From VRUE01 sp963703175 (lineage in GTDB: Bacteria; Actinomycetota; Thermoleophilia; Solirubrobacterales; 70-9), in the NCBI GenBank assembly GCA_963703175.1, contig OY969794.1, positions 2,874,436 through 2,938,435 of the forward strand: a stretch of DNA of 64,000 nucleotides, given 5' to 3'. How positions within the stretch are numbered: position 1 is the first letter of the stretch; each line of letters starts with the position of its first letter. Position numbers and translations under genes: made by a program. This document shows, in pieces, positions 15,378 to 23,310 of this stretch. The notes beneath the pieces are model-generated. The model was not told the origin of the DNA and searched no databases. It worked only from the letters and a program-made list of their open reading frames with translations.

Positions 15378-16660
15378 GGCTCCATTGTCGCGCCCAAGCG
15401 CTCGGGATGTCCGATTGAGCCAACCTCGGCAAGGTCGCGACGGAAAGGCAGGCTGGCGGTCCAGTCGATCACCGCGCGCGCCTTTCGGGCCACGCCCGGG
15501 ATCTGGCTCATGTGGTAGGTCCGCGCCATCCACCAGGCGGGGAAGCCGCGGAACTTGCGCCCGCCGACCCTTCCCACCGCCTTATAGCGGCCGAGGTTGA
15601 CGAAGGAGGCGTTGCCGCGGTACTCGAAGGGTTTGGCGGAACCGACGCCCAGCTCGGCGGCGATGTTGCGAGCGGCGACCGGCCCCTGCCGGACCGCGTG
15701 CTGTGCGGTCGGCGGATAGAAGCCGCCGCCTGGGTCGGGCGCCGCCGCGCAGTCGCCAACTGCCCAGACCGAGTCCGATCCCAGCACTCGCAGGTGGTCG
15801 TCGACCGGAACCCGACCGCGCTCGTCGAGAGGAAGATTGAGCCGGCGCAGGCTTGGGTGCGGCGCGACGCCCGCGGTCCAGACGACCGTGCGGGTCGGTA
15901 GTGCCTCGCCGCTGGAGAGGTGTGCATGGTCGGCAGTCACCTCCTCCAGCGTGGTCTCGAGGCGAATGTCGATACCGCGGCCGCGCAGCTCACGCAGTGC
16001 GTAGTCGGCGAGACCGGCGTCGATCTCGGGCAGAACCCGCCCGGTCGCCTCGACCAGCACCCAGCGCATCCCATGCAGCCGAGCGCGCGGATAGCTCTCC
16101 ATCGCGTCAGCGGCGAAGTCCTGGAGCTCGGCGAGGGCCTCTAGGCCGGCGTATCCACCGCCGACGAAAACGTAGGTGAGCAGCTCGTCGCGACGGGTTA
16201 GATCCTCGCTGGCATTAGCCGCCTCCAACGTCTCGACCACGTGGTTGCGCAGCCAGATCGCGTCGGCCAGGCTCTTGAAGCCGACCGCGTGCTCGGCGAG
16301 GCCCGGCACCGGTAGGACCCGCGAGACTGAGCCGAGGGCGAGCAGCAACTGGTCGTAGGGAATCTGCTCGCTTTCGCCCTCGCGCGTGCGCAACTCGACC
16401 GTGCGCGCCTCGGGATCGTGGCCGGAGATCGTGCCGAGCCGCAGGTAGGTCCGATCGAGGATCTCGCGCAGGGGCGTCACCACGTGACGCGGCTCCAAGG
16501 TTCCCGCTGCGGCCTCGGGCAGAAACGGGGTGTAGAGCATGAAGTTGACGTCGTTGACCAGAGTGAGCCGGGCCGATTGCCGCGGCATGATTCGCTCCAG
16601 CTCCCGAGCTGCCATCGCCCCACCAAATCCACCTCCGGCGATGACTACGTTCCAGGCCAT
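15335..16660 (-). CDS. type II NADH:quinone oxidoreductase-like FAD protein
   Basis: 441 residues. Two dinucleotide folds: VVIAGGGFGGAMAARELE at residue 4 (FAD) and YVFVGGGYAGLEALAELQ (NADH). The FAD-site motif SVWAVGDCAA is followed by TAQHAVRQGPVAARNI, typical of NDH-2 proteins that pass electrons from NADH to menaquinone at the membrane face. It fits the men genes of this window. The C-terminus reaches MEPW and then continues in a low-complexity Ser tail that overlaps the zinc-ribbon gene. A dyad of TTGTnACAA repeats lies 15 bases upstream of the ATG and may control it. An alternative is another NDH-2-like oxidoreductase with a different acceptor. Confidence 0.85.
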   Translation of the reverse strand: MAWNVVIAGGGFGGAMAARELERIMPRQSARLTLVNDVNFMLYTPFLPEAAAGTLEPRHVVTPLREILDRTYLRLGTISGHDPEARTVELRTREGESEQIPYDQLLLALGSVSRVLPVPGLAEHAVGFKSLADAIWLRNHVVETLEAANASEDLTRRDELLTYVFVGGGYAGLEALAELQDFAADAMESYPRARLHGMRWVLVEATGRVLPEIDAGLADYALRELRGRGIDIRLETTLEEVTADHAHLSSGEALPTRTVVWTAGVAPHPSLRRLNLPLDERGRVPVDDHLRVLGSDSVWAVGDCAAAPDPGGGFYPPTAQHAVRQGPVAARNIAAELGVGSAKPFEYRGNASFVNLGRYKAVGRVGGRKFRGFPAWWMARTYHMSQIPGVARKARAVIDWTASLPFRRDLAEVGSIGHPERLGATMEPWDSSTSSSPSSSG

Positions 16661-16675
16661 AGCTTCACCGTAGCA

Positions 16676-16698
16676 CTTTGTAACAACTTGTCACAAAG
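16676..16698. promoter_or_regulatory. tandem TTGTnACAA dyad upstream of NDH-2 gene
   Basis: TTGTAACAA and TTGTCACAA stand side by side with one base between them; together with flanking CT..AG they make a 23-bp dyad (10 of 11 arm pairs). It ends 15 bases before the ATG of the NADH dehydrogenase gene, where a repressor would block transcription. It resembles a Rex box (TTGTGA-n6-TCACAA) in outline but is one base longer and lacks the full left arm. Redox control is therefore only a hypothesis. Confidence 0.5.
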
Positions 16699-16767
16699 TT
16701 TCAGATGGCACTTTTCAGCCGTCGCCACACTTGACGTCGTGTAGCGCTAAAGTTTCGCCCACTTGTG

Positions 16768-16776
16768 TTATCCACA
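16768..16776 (+). promoter_or_regulatory. single DnaA-box-like 9-mer
   Basis: TTATCCACA, an exact match to the classic DnaA box, occurs once in the intergenic region. No cluster of boxes, AT-rich unwinding element or dnaA/dnaN genes is near, so this is not an origin. It could be a chance match or a titration/regulatory site. Confidence 0.25.
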
Positions 16777-16779
16777 CTG

Positions 16780-16818
16780 AACGGCCCCGGGGGGATAATC
16801 CCGGGGCCGTTTCTTTTT
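16780..16818 (+). terminator. rho-independent terminator, plus-strand orientation
   Basis: An 11-bp perfect GC-rich stem (AACGGCCCCGG with CCGGGGCCGTT), a 10-base loop and then TTCTTTTT. The T-tract is on the plus strand, yet both flanking genes are on the minus strand. It may end an unannotated short plus-strand transcript from 16661-16780 or block antisense entry into gatB. The hairpin also lies just after the gatB stop and may help end gatB mRNA. Confidence 0.7.
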
Positions 16819-16830
16819 GCGGCGTATCCG

Positions 16831-18267
16831 CTAAATCCCCAGCTTCTCCTTGATCAGGCGGTTGACCTCGCCGCCGTCGGCGCGGCCTTTGGTCTCCTTC
16901 ATCACCGCGCCGACGATCGCGCCGATCGCCTTCTGATTGCCGGAACGGATCTGCTCGGCGGCAGCGGGGTTGGCGTCGACTGCGGCCGCCACGATTGACT
17001 CCAGCTCGCCGCTGTTGGAGATCTGGGCCAGGCCCTCGCGCTCGACGATTGCCGCCGGATCGCCGCCCTCCGCCACCAGGGTCGCCAGCACCTGCTTGCC
17101 GCTGCTGTGCGAGATCTTCTTCTCGCCGACCAAGGCAATGAGCGCTGCCAATGCCTCTGGCGAGACATTCGAATCAGCAGCCCCACCAGCATCGGCCTGG
17201 CGCCGTGCCGCGGCCAGCTCGCCGGTCACCCAGTTCGCGATCACCTGTGCCTCCACCGTGGGCGCCTTGTCGCGTACCGCTTCGAAGTAGGCGGCCTCGT
17301 CTGGATCCGCCGCGAGCTGGGCGGCGTTCTCGGCCGAGAGCTTCAGCTCGCCCTCGTAGCGCCGCATCCGCGCCTCAGGCAACTCTGGCAGCGACTCACG
17401 CGCCTCCTGCAGCATTGCCTCGGTCGGCACCAGCGGCACCAGGTCGGGCTCGGGGAAGTAGCGGTAGTCGTGCGCCTCCTCCTTCGAGCGCAGCGCCGTC
17501 AGCGAATCGTCCTCGGGATGGAAGTGAAGCGTCTCCTGTACCATCGTCCCCCCCGCCTCAACAAGCTCGCGTTGCCGCGCAAGCTCAGCTTCGATCCCTC
17601 TTTCGAGGAAGCGGAAGCTGTTCATGTTCTTCAGCTCGGTCTTCGTCCCCAGGGCCTCGCTGCCCGCTGGCCGCACTGAAACGTTGGCGTCGATCCGCAG
17701 ACTGCCCTCCTCCATGTTGACGTTGGAGACGTCCAGCTGGCTGACCGTCGTGCGCAGCAGACGTGCCCATGAGCCAGCCTCAGCGGCACTGCGCAGGTCG
17801 GGCTCGGTGACGATCTCGACCAACGGCGTGCCGCCCCGGTTGAAATCGACCAACGACGCGCCGGAGCCATGGATGCGCCCCGACTCGCCGACGTGAATCG
17901 TCTTCGCCGCGTCCTCCTCAAGGTGGGCGCGGTGAATGCGAATCCCACCGAGCCTGCCGTCGATGGCCAGCGGCTGGTCGTACTGGCTGATCTGGTAAGC
18001 CTTCGGGTTGTCGGGATAGAAGTAGTTCTTGCGGTGGAAAATCGAACTGGGAGCGACGGTGCACTCCAAGGCCGCGGCAATTTTTAGCCCGTAGCGGATC
18101 GCCTCCTCATTGGGCACGGGCAGCACGCCGGGATGGGCGAGGCAGACCGGGCAAGTGTGGACGTTCGGATCGTCGCCAAAGGAGAGCGCGCAGCCGCAGA
18201 ACATCTTCGTCTGGGTTGAGAGCTGGACGTGGATCTCGAGCCCGATCACCGCCTCCAGCTCAGCCAT
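16831..18267 (-). CDS. gatB: Asp/Glu-tRNA amidotransferase subunit B
   Basis: tRNA-binding and kinase subunit of GatCAB, which amidates Glu-tRNAGln/Asp-tRNAAsn. 478 residues. Motifs: VIGLEIHVQL, the zinc ligands CGCALSF and CPVCLAHPGVLPVPN, FHRKNYFYPDNPKAYQISQY, DFNRGGTPLVEIVTEPD and GTKTELKNMNSFRF. The C-terminal YqeY-like tail ends in GEVNRLIKEKLGI. The start is taken as ATG at 18267, which overlaps the gatA stop by 8 bases (ATGGCTGA) and has AGGGA upstream; an ATG at 18276 has no usable spacing. Confidence 0.96.
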   Translation of the reverse strand: MAELEAVIGLEIHVQLSTQTKMFCGCALSFGDDPNVHTCPVCLAHPGVLPVPNEEAIRYGLKIAAALECTVAPSSIFHRKNYFYPDNPKAYQISQYDQPLAIDGRLGGIRIHRAHLEEDAAKTIHVGESGRIHGSGASLVDFNRGGTPLVEIVTEPDLRSAAEAGSWARLLRTTVSQLDVSNVNMEEGSLRIDANVSVRPAGSEALGTKTELKNMNSFRFLERGIEAELARQRELVEAGGTMVQETLHFHPEDDSLTALRSKEEAHDYRYFPEPDLVPLVPTEAMLQEARESLPELPEARMRRYEGELKLSAENAAQLAADPDEAAYFEAVRDKAPTVEAQVIANWVTGELAAARRQADAGGAADSNVSPEALAALIALVGEKKISHSSGKQVLATLVAEGGDPAAIVEREGLAQISNSGELESIVAAAVDANPAAAEQIRSGNQKAIGAIVGAVMKETKGRADGGEVNRLIKEKLGI

Positions 18268-19705
18268 CGGTCCCATTCCCTGGCTTGGCCTTGAAAGCGA
18301 TTGCCTGCTCGAGCGCGTAAGCGGCCTCGAGCAGCTTCTGCTCGCCGAACGCGGGTGCCGCTATCTGGAAGCCGACGGGCAACTGGGGACCGCCGCCGTC
18401 GGGCTCGGCAAGGCCCGCCGGGATCGAGATCGCCGGGATACCGGCCAGGCTCATCGGCACGGTGAAAAAATCGTTCATGTACATCGCCAGCGGGTCGTCG
18501 GTCTTCTCGCCAAGGCCGAATGCGACCGAGGGCGAAGTCGGGGTGACAACGAAGTCGAACTGGTCGAAGGCCGCGGCGAAGTCCTCGGCGATCTTCGTGC
18601 GAACTTTCTGCGCACGCCCGTAGTAAGCGTCGTAGTACCCGGAGGAGAGCGCGTACGTGCCAAGCATGATGCGACGCTTGACCTCATCACCAAAGCCAGC
18701 CGCGCGAGTCGATTCGTACATCTCGACCACATCACCATCCGTCGCGGCGCGGACGCCGTAACGAACGCCGTCGTAACGGGCGAGGTTGGAGGACGCCTCG
18801 GCCGGGGCGATCACGTAGTAGGCGGAGATGCCGTGCTCGGCATGCGGCAGCGGCACCTCGGCGATCTCACCCCCCAGGTCCTCGATCCGCTTGAGGGTTG
18901 CCTCGAAGACCGCGCGGACACCGGCCTCCATCCCGTCGCTCCGCATCTCGGCGGGCACGGCAAAGCGCAAACCGCGCAGGTCCTCGCGGTCGGGCAAACG
19001 CGGCGCTGCCTCGAGACCGACCGAGGTCGAGTCGCAGCTATCGCGCCCTTGCAGGATCGCCAGCAGCAGCGCCGCGTCGCTGACGTCGCGGGTAAGCGGT
19101 CCGCACTGGTCGAGCGAAGAAGCGAATGCGATCATTCCGTAGCGGGAAATCGCACCGTAAGTCGGCTTTAAACCGACGATCCCGCAGAGCGATGCTGGCT
19201 GGCGGATCGAGCCGCCGGTGTCGGTGCCGATCGCCCAGGGGGCGAGGCCGCCAGCGACGGCCGCCGCCGAACCGCCCGACGAGCCGCCGGGGACGCGGGT
19301 CTGGTCCCACGGATTGAGCACCGCGCCATAAGCGGAGTTCTCGTTGGAAGAACCCATCGCAAACTCGTCCATGTTGGTCTTGCCCAGGATCGGCGCTCCG
19401 GCCTCGATCAGGCGACGGACGGCGGTGGCGGTGTACGGGGGTCGGTAGCCCTCGAGGATCTTCGAAGCAGCGGTGGTCGGCACAGCCTCGGTGCAGAAGA
19501 TGTCCTTGACGGCGATCGGCGCGAGGCAGGGCCGCTCGACCGTGATTGCGCCGGCATCCCCGTTTTCACTCCGCCACAAGTAGGCATTCAGCTCGTCGCC
19601 TGCGGCCGCCTCGATCCAGGCGTCATGGCAGTCCTCAGCCGAAAGCTCGCCCGCGCACATCGCCGCGTGGGCCTCAAGGGCCGTCAAATTGAGCAGCTCA
19701 GCCAT
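18260..19705 (-). CDS. gatA: Asp/Glu-tRNA amidotransferase subunit A
   Basis: Glutaminase/amidase subunit of GatCAB. 481 residues. The amidase Ser-cisSer-Lys triad is visible: Lys in APIAVKDIF, and GGSSGGSAAAVAGG followed by GTDTGGSIRQPASLCG. Other family motifs are GKTNMDEFAMGSSNENSAYG and GLKPTYGAISRYGMIAFASS. The ATG overlaps the gatC stop by one base (TGATG). The order gatC-gatA-gatB is typical. Confidence 0.96.
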   Translation of the reverse strand: MAELLNLTALEAHAAMCAGELSAEDCHDAWIEAAAGDELNAYLWRSENGDAGAITVERPCLAPIAVKDIFCTEAVPTTAASKILEGYRPPYTATAVRRLIEAGAPILGKTNMDEFAMGSSNENSAYGAVLNPWDQTRVPGGSSGGSAAAVAGGLAPWAIGTDTGGSIRQPASLCGIVGLKPTYGAISRYGMIAFASSLDQCGPLTRDVSDAALLLAILQGRDSCDSTSVGLEAAPRLPDREDLRGLRFAVPAEMRSDGMEAGVRAVFEATLKRIEDLGGEIAEVPLPHAEHGISAYYVIAPAEASSNLARYDGVRYGVRAATDGDVVEMYESTRAAGFGDEVKRRIMLGTYALSSGYYDAYYGRAQKVRTKIAEDFAAAFDQFDFVVTPTSPSVAFGLGEKTDDPLAMYMNDFFTVPMSLAGIPAISIPAGLAEPDGGGPQLPVGFQIAAPAFGEQKLLEAAYALEQAIAFKAKPGNGTDG

Positions 19706-19995
19706 CAGGACTCGGCCCGCGGAGATGGCACCCGGAACGCCCCATCGGCGGGATCGGGTGCCTGTTCCAACATGACCTCACGCGGCCAACTTGGCCGCGA
19801 CTGATCGGATCGCAGCACGTTTTCCAGATCGACCACATGCGAGGTGGGCGCCACATCGTCGAGGTCCAGCTCGCTGATCCGACCGACGTGCTCAAGGATG
19901 CCCGAAAGCTCTCCGGCCATCCTCTCCACCTCCGCCTCGGAAAGTCGCAGGCGCGAGAGCTTGGCGACATGCAACACCTGTTCCCGCTCGATCAT
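19705..19995 (-). CDS. gatC: Asp/Glu-tRNA amidotransferase subunit C
   Basis: Small scaffold subunit that wraps GatA and contacts GatB. 96 residues, the usual length: VLHVAKLSRLRLSEAEVERM, LSGILEHVGRISELDLDDVA, PTSHVVDLENVLRSD. ATG at 19995 was chosen because it gives the family N-terminus (MIEREQVLHVAKLSRL); the longer open frame upstream has no family match. Its TGA overlaps the gatA ATG. Confidence 0.93.
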   Translation of the reverse strand: MIEREQVLHVAKLSRLRLSEAEVERMAGELSGILEHVGRISELDLDDVAPTSHVVDLENVLRSDQSRPSWPREVMLEQAPDPADGAFRVPSPRAES

Positions 19996-20012
19996 CGCGG
20001 GGATTCTAGGAG

Positions 20013-20399
20013 CTAGGGCGCGGTGACCGTGCGCGAACGAGCACCGAGGCATTCCACCGGCCGCTGCGGCAGGTGGTACGCCAGCACCTCGGCATAGACG
20101 CGCGCGCCACGAAGCGCCGGCGGCGATTTCATCCGCCATTCCGCCGCTTCAGGGAAGAGCCGCGCCACAACCCGGTCGTGTCCGGGCATCGACTCGCGGA
20201 GCCGCACCGTGCTCGAGTCGCAGAATTCAGACGGTGCGTCGGTGATGATGGTGCCACTGATCTTGCCGGCGTCCCGGTCGATGCTGATCGTCAGCGTGAC
20301 GGGGTAGGTGTGAGTGGTCTCGCCTGAGGCGATGGAACCGGTGCCGAGAACGGTCGCGATCAAAACGGCGAACAGCCCCAGAAGCTTCCCCTTTCCCAT
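20013..20399 (-). CDS. small secreted protein, unknown function
   Basis: 128 residues with a signal peptide (LLGLFAVLIATVLGTGSIASG). The mature part is beta-rich: TYPVTLTISIDRDAGKISGT, CDSSTVRLRE, YHLPQRPVECLG. Two cysteines could pair. No family recognised. It ends 17 bases before gatC, so it may be the first gene of the gat operon or independent. ATG at 20399; the ribosome-binding site is weak. Confidence 0.65.
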   Translation of the reverse strand: MGKGKLLGLFAVLIATVLGTGSIASGETTHTYPVTLTISIDRDAGKISGTIITDAPSEFCDSSTVRLRESMPGHDRVVARLFPEAAEWRMKSPPALRGARVYAEVLAYHLPQRPVECLGARSRTVTAP

Positions 20400-20425
20400 C
20401 GCTTCAAATTAGCAGCAGGCACCAC

Positions 20426-20443
20426 ACTGGCTGCCTAGCCAGT
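20426..20443. promoter_or_regulatory. perfect 7-bp inverted repeat in divergent promoter region
   Basis: ACTGGCT GCCT AGCCAGT lies in the 59-base gap between the divergent genes at 20399 (minus) and 20459 (plus). Its position fits an operator serving one or both promoters. No regulator is identifiable. Confidence 0.4.
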
Positions 20444-20458
20444 TAGAGTGCGCGCACG

Positions 20459-20899
20459 ATGCGGGGAGCGAAAGCAGAGGCCTTTGTCGTGCTCAACCTG
20501 CGGCTGCTCGCCGTCAGCTTTGCCGTCGTCGGCATCCTCTTTATCGCTGTTCCGAGCGGAGTCCTCGACGTCATTTCCGACCTCGGCAACACGATCGGCA
20601 GCTTCCCCCGTGCGCCGCACACTGAGGAGAAGCTCTGGCTGGCACTCGCCTTCGCCTACATGGTCGTTATCACCGGCATCTGTCTGGTCGCCCAGGCCGA
20701 CGTAGTTCGCTACCGACCACTGCTGCTCGTACTGGCTGCCGGCAAGACGGCCTCCTCGCTCGGCTCGCTCGGCTTCTTCATCTTCGACCAGGACGTCTTC
20801 ATCTATCTGCTCAACTTCCTGGTCGACGGCTTCCTGGCGCTGTTGGCGCTCTGGCTCTGGTCGCTGAGCGGCCGGGTCGACCGCGCCGACCCCGGCTGA
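20459..20899 (+). CDS. four-helix membrane protein, unknown function
   Basis: 146 residues with four hydrophobic helices (LRLLAVSFAVVGILFIAVP, LALAFAYMVVITGICLVAQA, LLLVLAAGKTASSLGSLGFF, FLVDGFLALLALWLWSL). No recognised family. It is followed in the same reading frame, after its TGA, by sequence that looks like the N-terminus of the GMC oxidoreductase, so the two genes are tightly linked and may act together. Confidence 0.7.
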   Translation: MRGAKAEAFVVLNLRLLAVSFAVVGILFIAVPSGVLDVISDLGNTIGSFPRAPHTEEKLWLALAFAYMVVITGICLVAQADVVRYRPLLLVLAAGKTASSLGSLGFFIFDQDVFIYLLNFLVDGFLALLALWLWSLSGRVDRADPG

Positions 20900-20959
20900 C
20901 AGCGCCCGCCGGGGCTTTCGGCCGCCGAGCAGCGCACCCTGAGCGCGATCTGTGAGGCG

Positions 20960-22798
20960 ATGGCCCCTGCCCTCGACGGCCTGCCCGCGGCGGAGCGCGA
21001 AGTTGATGTCTCGGGGCCCGTCAGCAGGTTCGTCACCTCGCTCTCGCCGCGCGTACTGACCCGGGTTCGGCTCGCCCTGCGAGCCTTCGAGTGGCTGCCC
21101 TTTCCCTGGCGGTTCAGTCGCCTCGACCTGGCGGCGCGCGAAGACTTCCTGCAGCGCATGGAGGGCTCTCGCTTCGGCCTTCACCACGAGCTAATACTGA
21201 TGGCCAAGACCTTCACCACGCTTGGCTACGCGGTCGATACACGGGTCGAGGAGAGGCTGGGCCTGGAGACGAGCTGTCGGGTAGGTGACGGGCCTCTGCC
21301 CGAGCCTGCCGGACCCTTGGGTGAGCTCGAACCCGCCGGCGAAGGCGAGGAATGCGACGTCGTCATCGTCGGCTCCGGTGCCGGCGGTGCGGTCGCCGCG
21401 GCGACGCTCGCCGAGGCGGGCCTCGACGTGATCGTGCTCGAGGCCGGTCAGAGCTACACCCGCGACAGCTACCCCAACGACAGGATGGAGGCGATCGCCT
21501 CGCTTTACCGCGACGGTGGCCTGACCATCGCCGAGGGCCGTCCACCGATCCCGGTGCCGGTCGCGAAAGCCGTCGGCGGCACGACCGTAATCAACTCGGG
21601 GACCTGTTTCCGCGCCCCGGAGTCGGTGCTGGAGACCTGGCGTGACGGTTACGGGGTCGACTGGGCCGACCGCCTGGACCCCGACTTCGCCGAGGCAGAG
21701 GAGTTCCTGCGGGTGACGCCGCTCGATCCGGAGCGGATGGGGCGCAACGGTCAGCTGGCGATGGAGGGCGCGGCGGCAATCGGCGCCAGCGGCGGCCCGA
21801 TCTCGCGCAACGCCGGCAACTGTGTTCAGTGCAGCTCCTGCCCCTACGGCTGCCGCATCGATGCCAAGCGGGGCATGCACGTCAGCTACATGCCCCGCGC
21901 CGTCGCCGCCGGGGCGCGCCTCCGGACGGGGGTCGAGGCTCGTCGCATCCTGGTCGAGGATGGCCGCGCTGCTGGGGTCCGTTGCGTCGTCGCGGCCCCG
22001 GGCGAGCGCAACGGCAACCGCCGCCCCTACACGGTCCGCGCCCGTCGCGCGACGATCGTTGCCGGCGGAGCCCTCGGCACGCCGGAGCTGTTGCTGCGCT
22101 CCGGCCTCGGCGGCGATCAGGTCGGCCGCAACCTACATATGCATCCAGCCTGCTGGGTCGGCGCCCGCTATGAGGAGGAGGTGCGCGGCTGGGAAGGCGT
22201 CATGCAGAGTTACTACGTCGACGAGTGGGAGGCCGAGCGGGTCCTGCTCGAGGCGACCTTTACGCCGCTCCCCTTCGGCGGCGCCTGGCTACGGGGCTCG
22301 GGAATCGAGCACCAGGAAGCGATCCTCGACTTCGGCCACGTGAGTTCGATCGGCGTCCAGCTCACTGATGAGTCCGCCGGCCGGGTCGGGATAGCTCGCG
22401 ACGGCTCGATCCGCGCCAGCTACCGGCTGAGCGACGACGATGCGAGCCGCGTCGTCTTCGGCATCGCCCGGGCCGCCGAAATCCACTTCGCCGCCGGCGC
22501 CTCCGAGGTCTATCCCAATATCGGCCGCGCCCAGGTGCTGCGGCCTGGCGAGGTGGCCGAGTTCGAGGCGACCCGTTTCAAGCCCTCCGAGCTCCGCCTC
22601 GAGGCCTTTCACCCAATGGGAACCGCACGCATCGCATCCGACCCACGCAAAGGCGTCTGCGCCAGCGACGGCTCGGTCAATGGCGTCGACGGCCTCTACG
22701 TCGCCGATGCCTCGCTATTCCCGAGCGCTGTCGGCGTGAACCCGATGATGACCATCATCGCTTTCGCCAAGCAAGTAGCCGCCGGCTTAGCTGGATAG
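20960..22798 (+). CDS. GMC-family FAD oxidoreductase (long-chain alcohol oxidase-like)
   Basis: 612 residues. The FAD-binding fold CDVVIVGSGAGGAVAAATLA lies at about residue 132, followed by KAVGGTTVINSGTCFR. A Cys cluster NCVQCSSCPYGCRIDAKRG and the C-terminal HPMGTARI..NGVDGLYVADASLFPS with GVNPMMTIIA (catalytic His/Asn region) complete the GMC oxidoreductase pattern. The long N-terminal extension is typical of fatty-alcohol oxidases. The ATG at 20960 is the first normal start, but the in-frame codons just upstream (LSAAEQRTLSAICEAM) look like genuine family sequence, so the real start is unclear. Substrate unknown. Confidence 0.85.
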   Translation: MAPALDGLPAAEREVDVSGPVSRFVTSLSPRVLTRVRLALRAFEWLPFPWRFSRLDLAAREDFLQRMEGSRFGLHHELILMAKTFTTLGYAVDTRVEERLGLETSCRVGDGPLPEPAGPLGELEPAGEGEECDVVIVGSGAGGAVAAATLAEAGLDVIVLEAGQSYTRDSYPNDRMEAIASLYRDGGLTIAEGRPPIPVPVAKAVGGTTVINSGTCFRAPESVLETWRDGYGVDWADRLDPDFAEAEEFLRVTPLDPERMGRNGQLAMEGAAAIGASGGPISRNAGNCVQCSSCPYGCRIDAKRGMHVSYMPRAVAAGARLRTGVEARRILVEDGRAAGVRCVVAAPGERNGNRRPYTVRARRATIVAGGALGTPELLLRSGLGGDQVGRNLHMHPACWVGARYEEEVRGWEGVMQSYYVDEWEAERVLLEATFTPLPFGGAWLRGSGIEHQEAILDFGHVSSIGVQLTDESAGRVGIARDGSIRASYRLSDDDASRVVFGIARAAEIHFAAGASEVYPNIGRAQVLRPGEVAEFEATRFKPSELRLEAFHPMGTARIASDPRKGVCASDGSVNGVDGLYVADASLFPSAVGVNPMMTIIAFAKQVAAGLAG

Positions 22799-23275
22799 CC
22801 GATCAGCCGAATCGCTGAACGTCATGCCTTCCTCACGCATCGCGCTGTAGCCGCCGTAGGCGATCCCGGCGGCGGCGATAAGGCCGAGAAAGATGCCGAA
22901 TTTGAGCGTTGCGTCGACCGACACACCACCGAAGGAGCCGAAATCGGGCGGGAAAACGATCCGGTAGAGGATCAGTAACACGGCGAAACCGCCAAGCGCG
23001 GCGACAATCGAGTTGAGCGAGACCGGCGGCTCGAGGTCGGCATCGGTGAGGCGCACCACCGCCACACCAATCGCCACCACAATCGCCAGCATGAGAAATA
23101 TCGGGATCACATCGAGCGCGTCCCAGGCGCTGCCACCACTGCCGGACACGTCCCCCGAGAAGCCGGCGACTCCTGAGATCTTGACGCCGAACCAGTCAAA
23201 GAACATAAAGATGAAGAGGAGGATCGCGGAGACAGCGGAGATCTTCTCGCCAGTGTTCAGCTTGTCTATTTCCAT
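22787..23275 (-). CDS. four-helix membrane protein, unknown function
   Basis: 162 residues with four hydrophobic segments (ISAVSAILLFIFMFFDWFGV, VIPIFLMLAIVVAIGVAVV, SIVAALGGFAVLLILYRIVF, FGIFLGLIAAAGIAYGG). A Gly/Ser-rich loop follows the first helix. The start is supported by GGAGGA six bases before the ATG. It lies 35 bases downstream of folD, possibly in one transcript. No family recognised with confidence. Confidence 0.72.
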   Translation of the reverse strand: MEIDKLNTGEKISAVSAILLFIFMFFDWFGVKISGVAGFSGDVSGSGGSAWDALDVIPIFLMLAIVVAIGVAVVRLTDADLEPPVSLNSIVAALGGFAVLLILYRIVFPPDFGSFGGVSVDATLKFGIFLGLIAAAGIAYGGYSAMREEGMTFSDSADRLSS

Positions 23276-23310
23276 CTGCGTTCCTCCGAGGAGTAGGGGT
23301 CGGCGCGACC

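Noticed and set aside
16768..16776. Replication origin suggested by a perfect DnaA box
   Set aside because: Only one box, no AT-rich region and no replication genes nearby.
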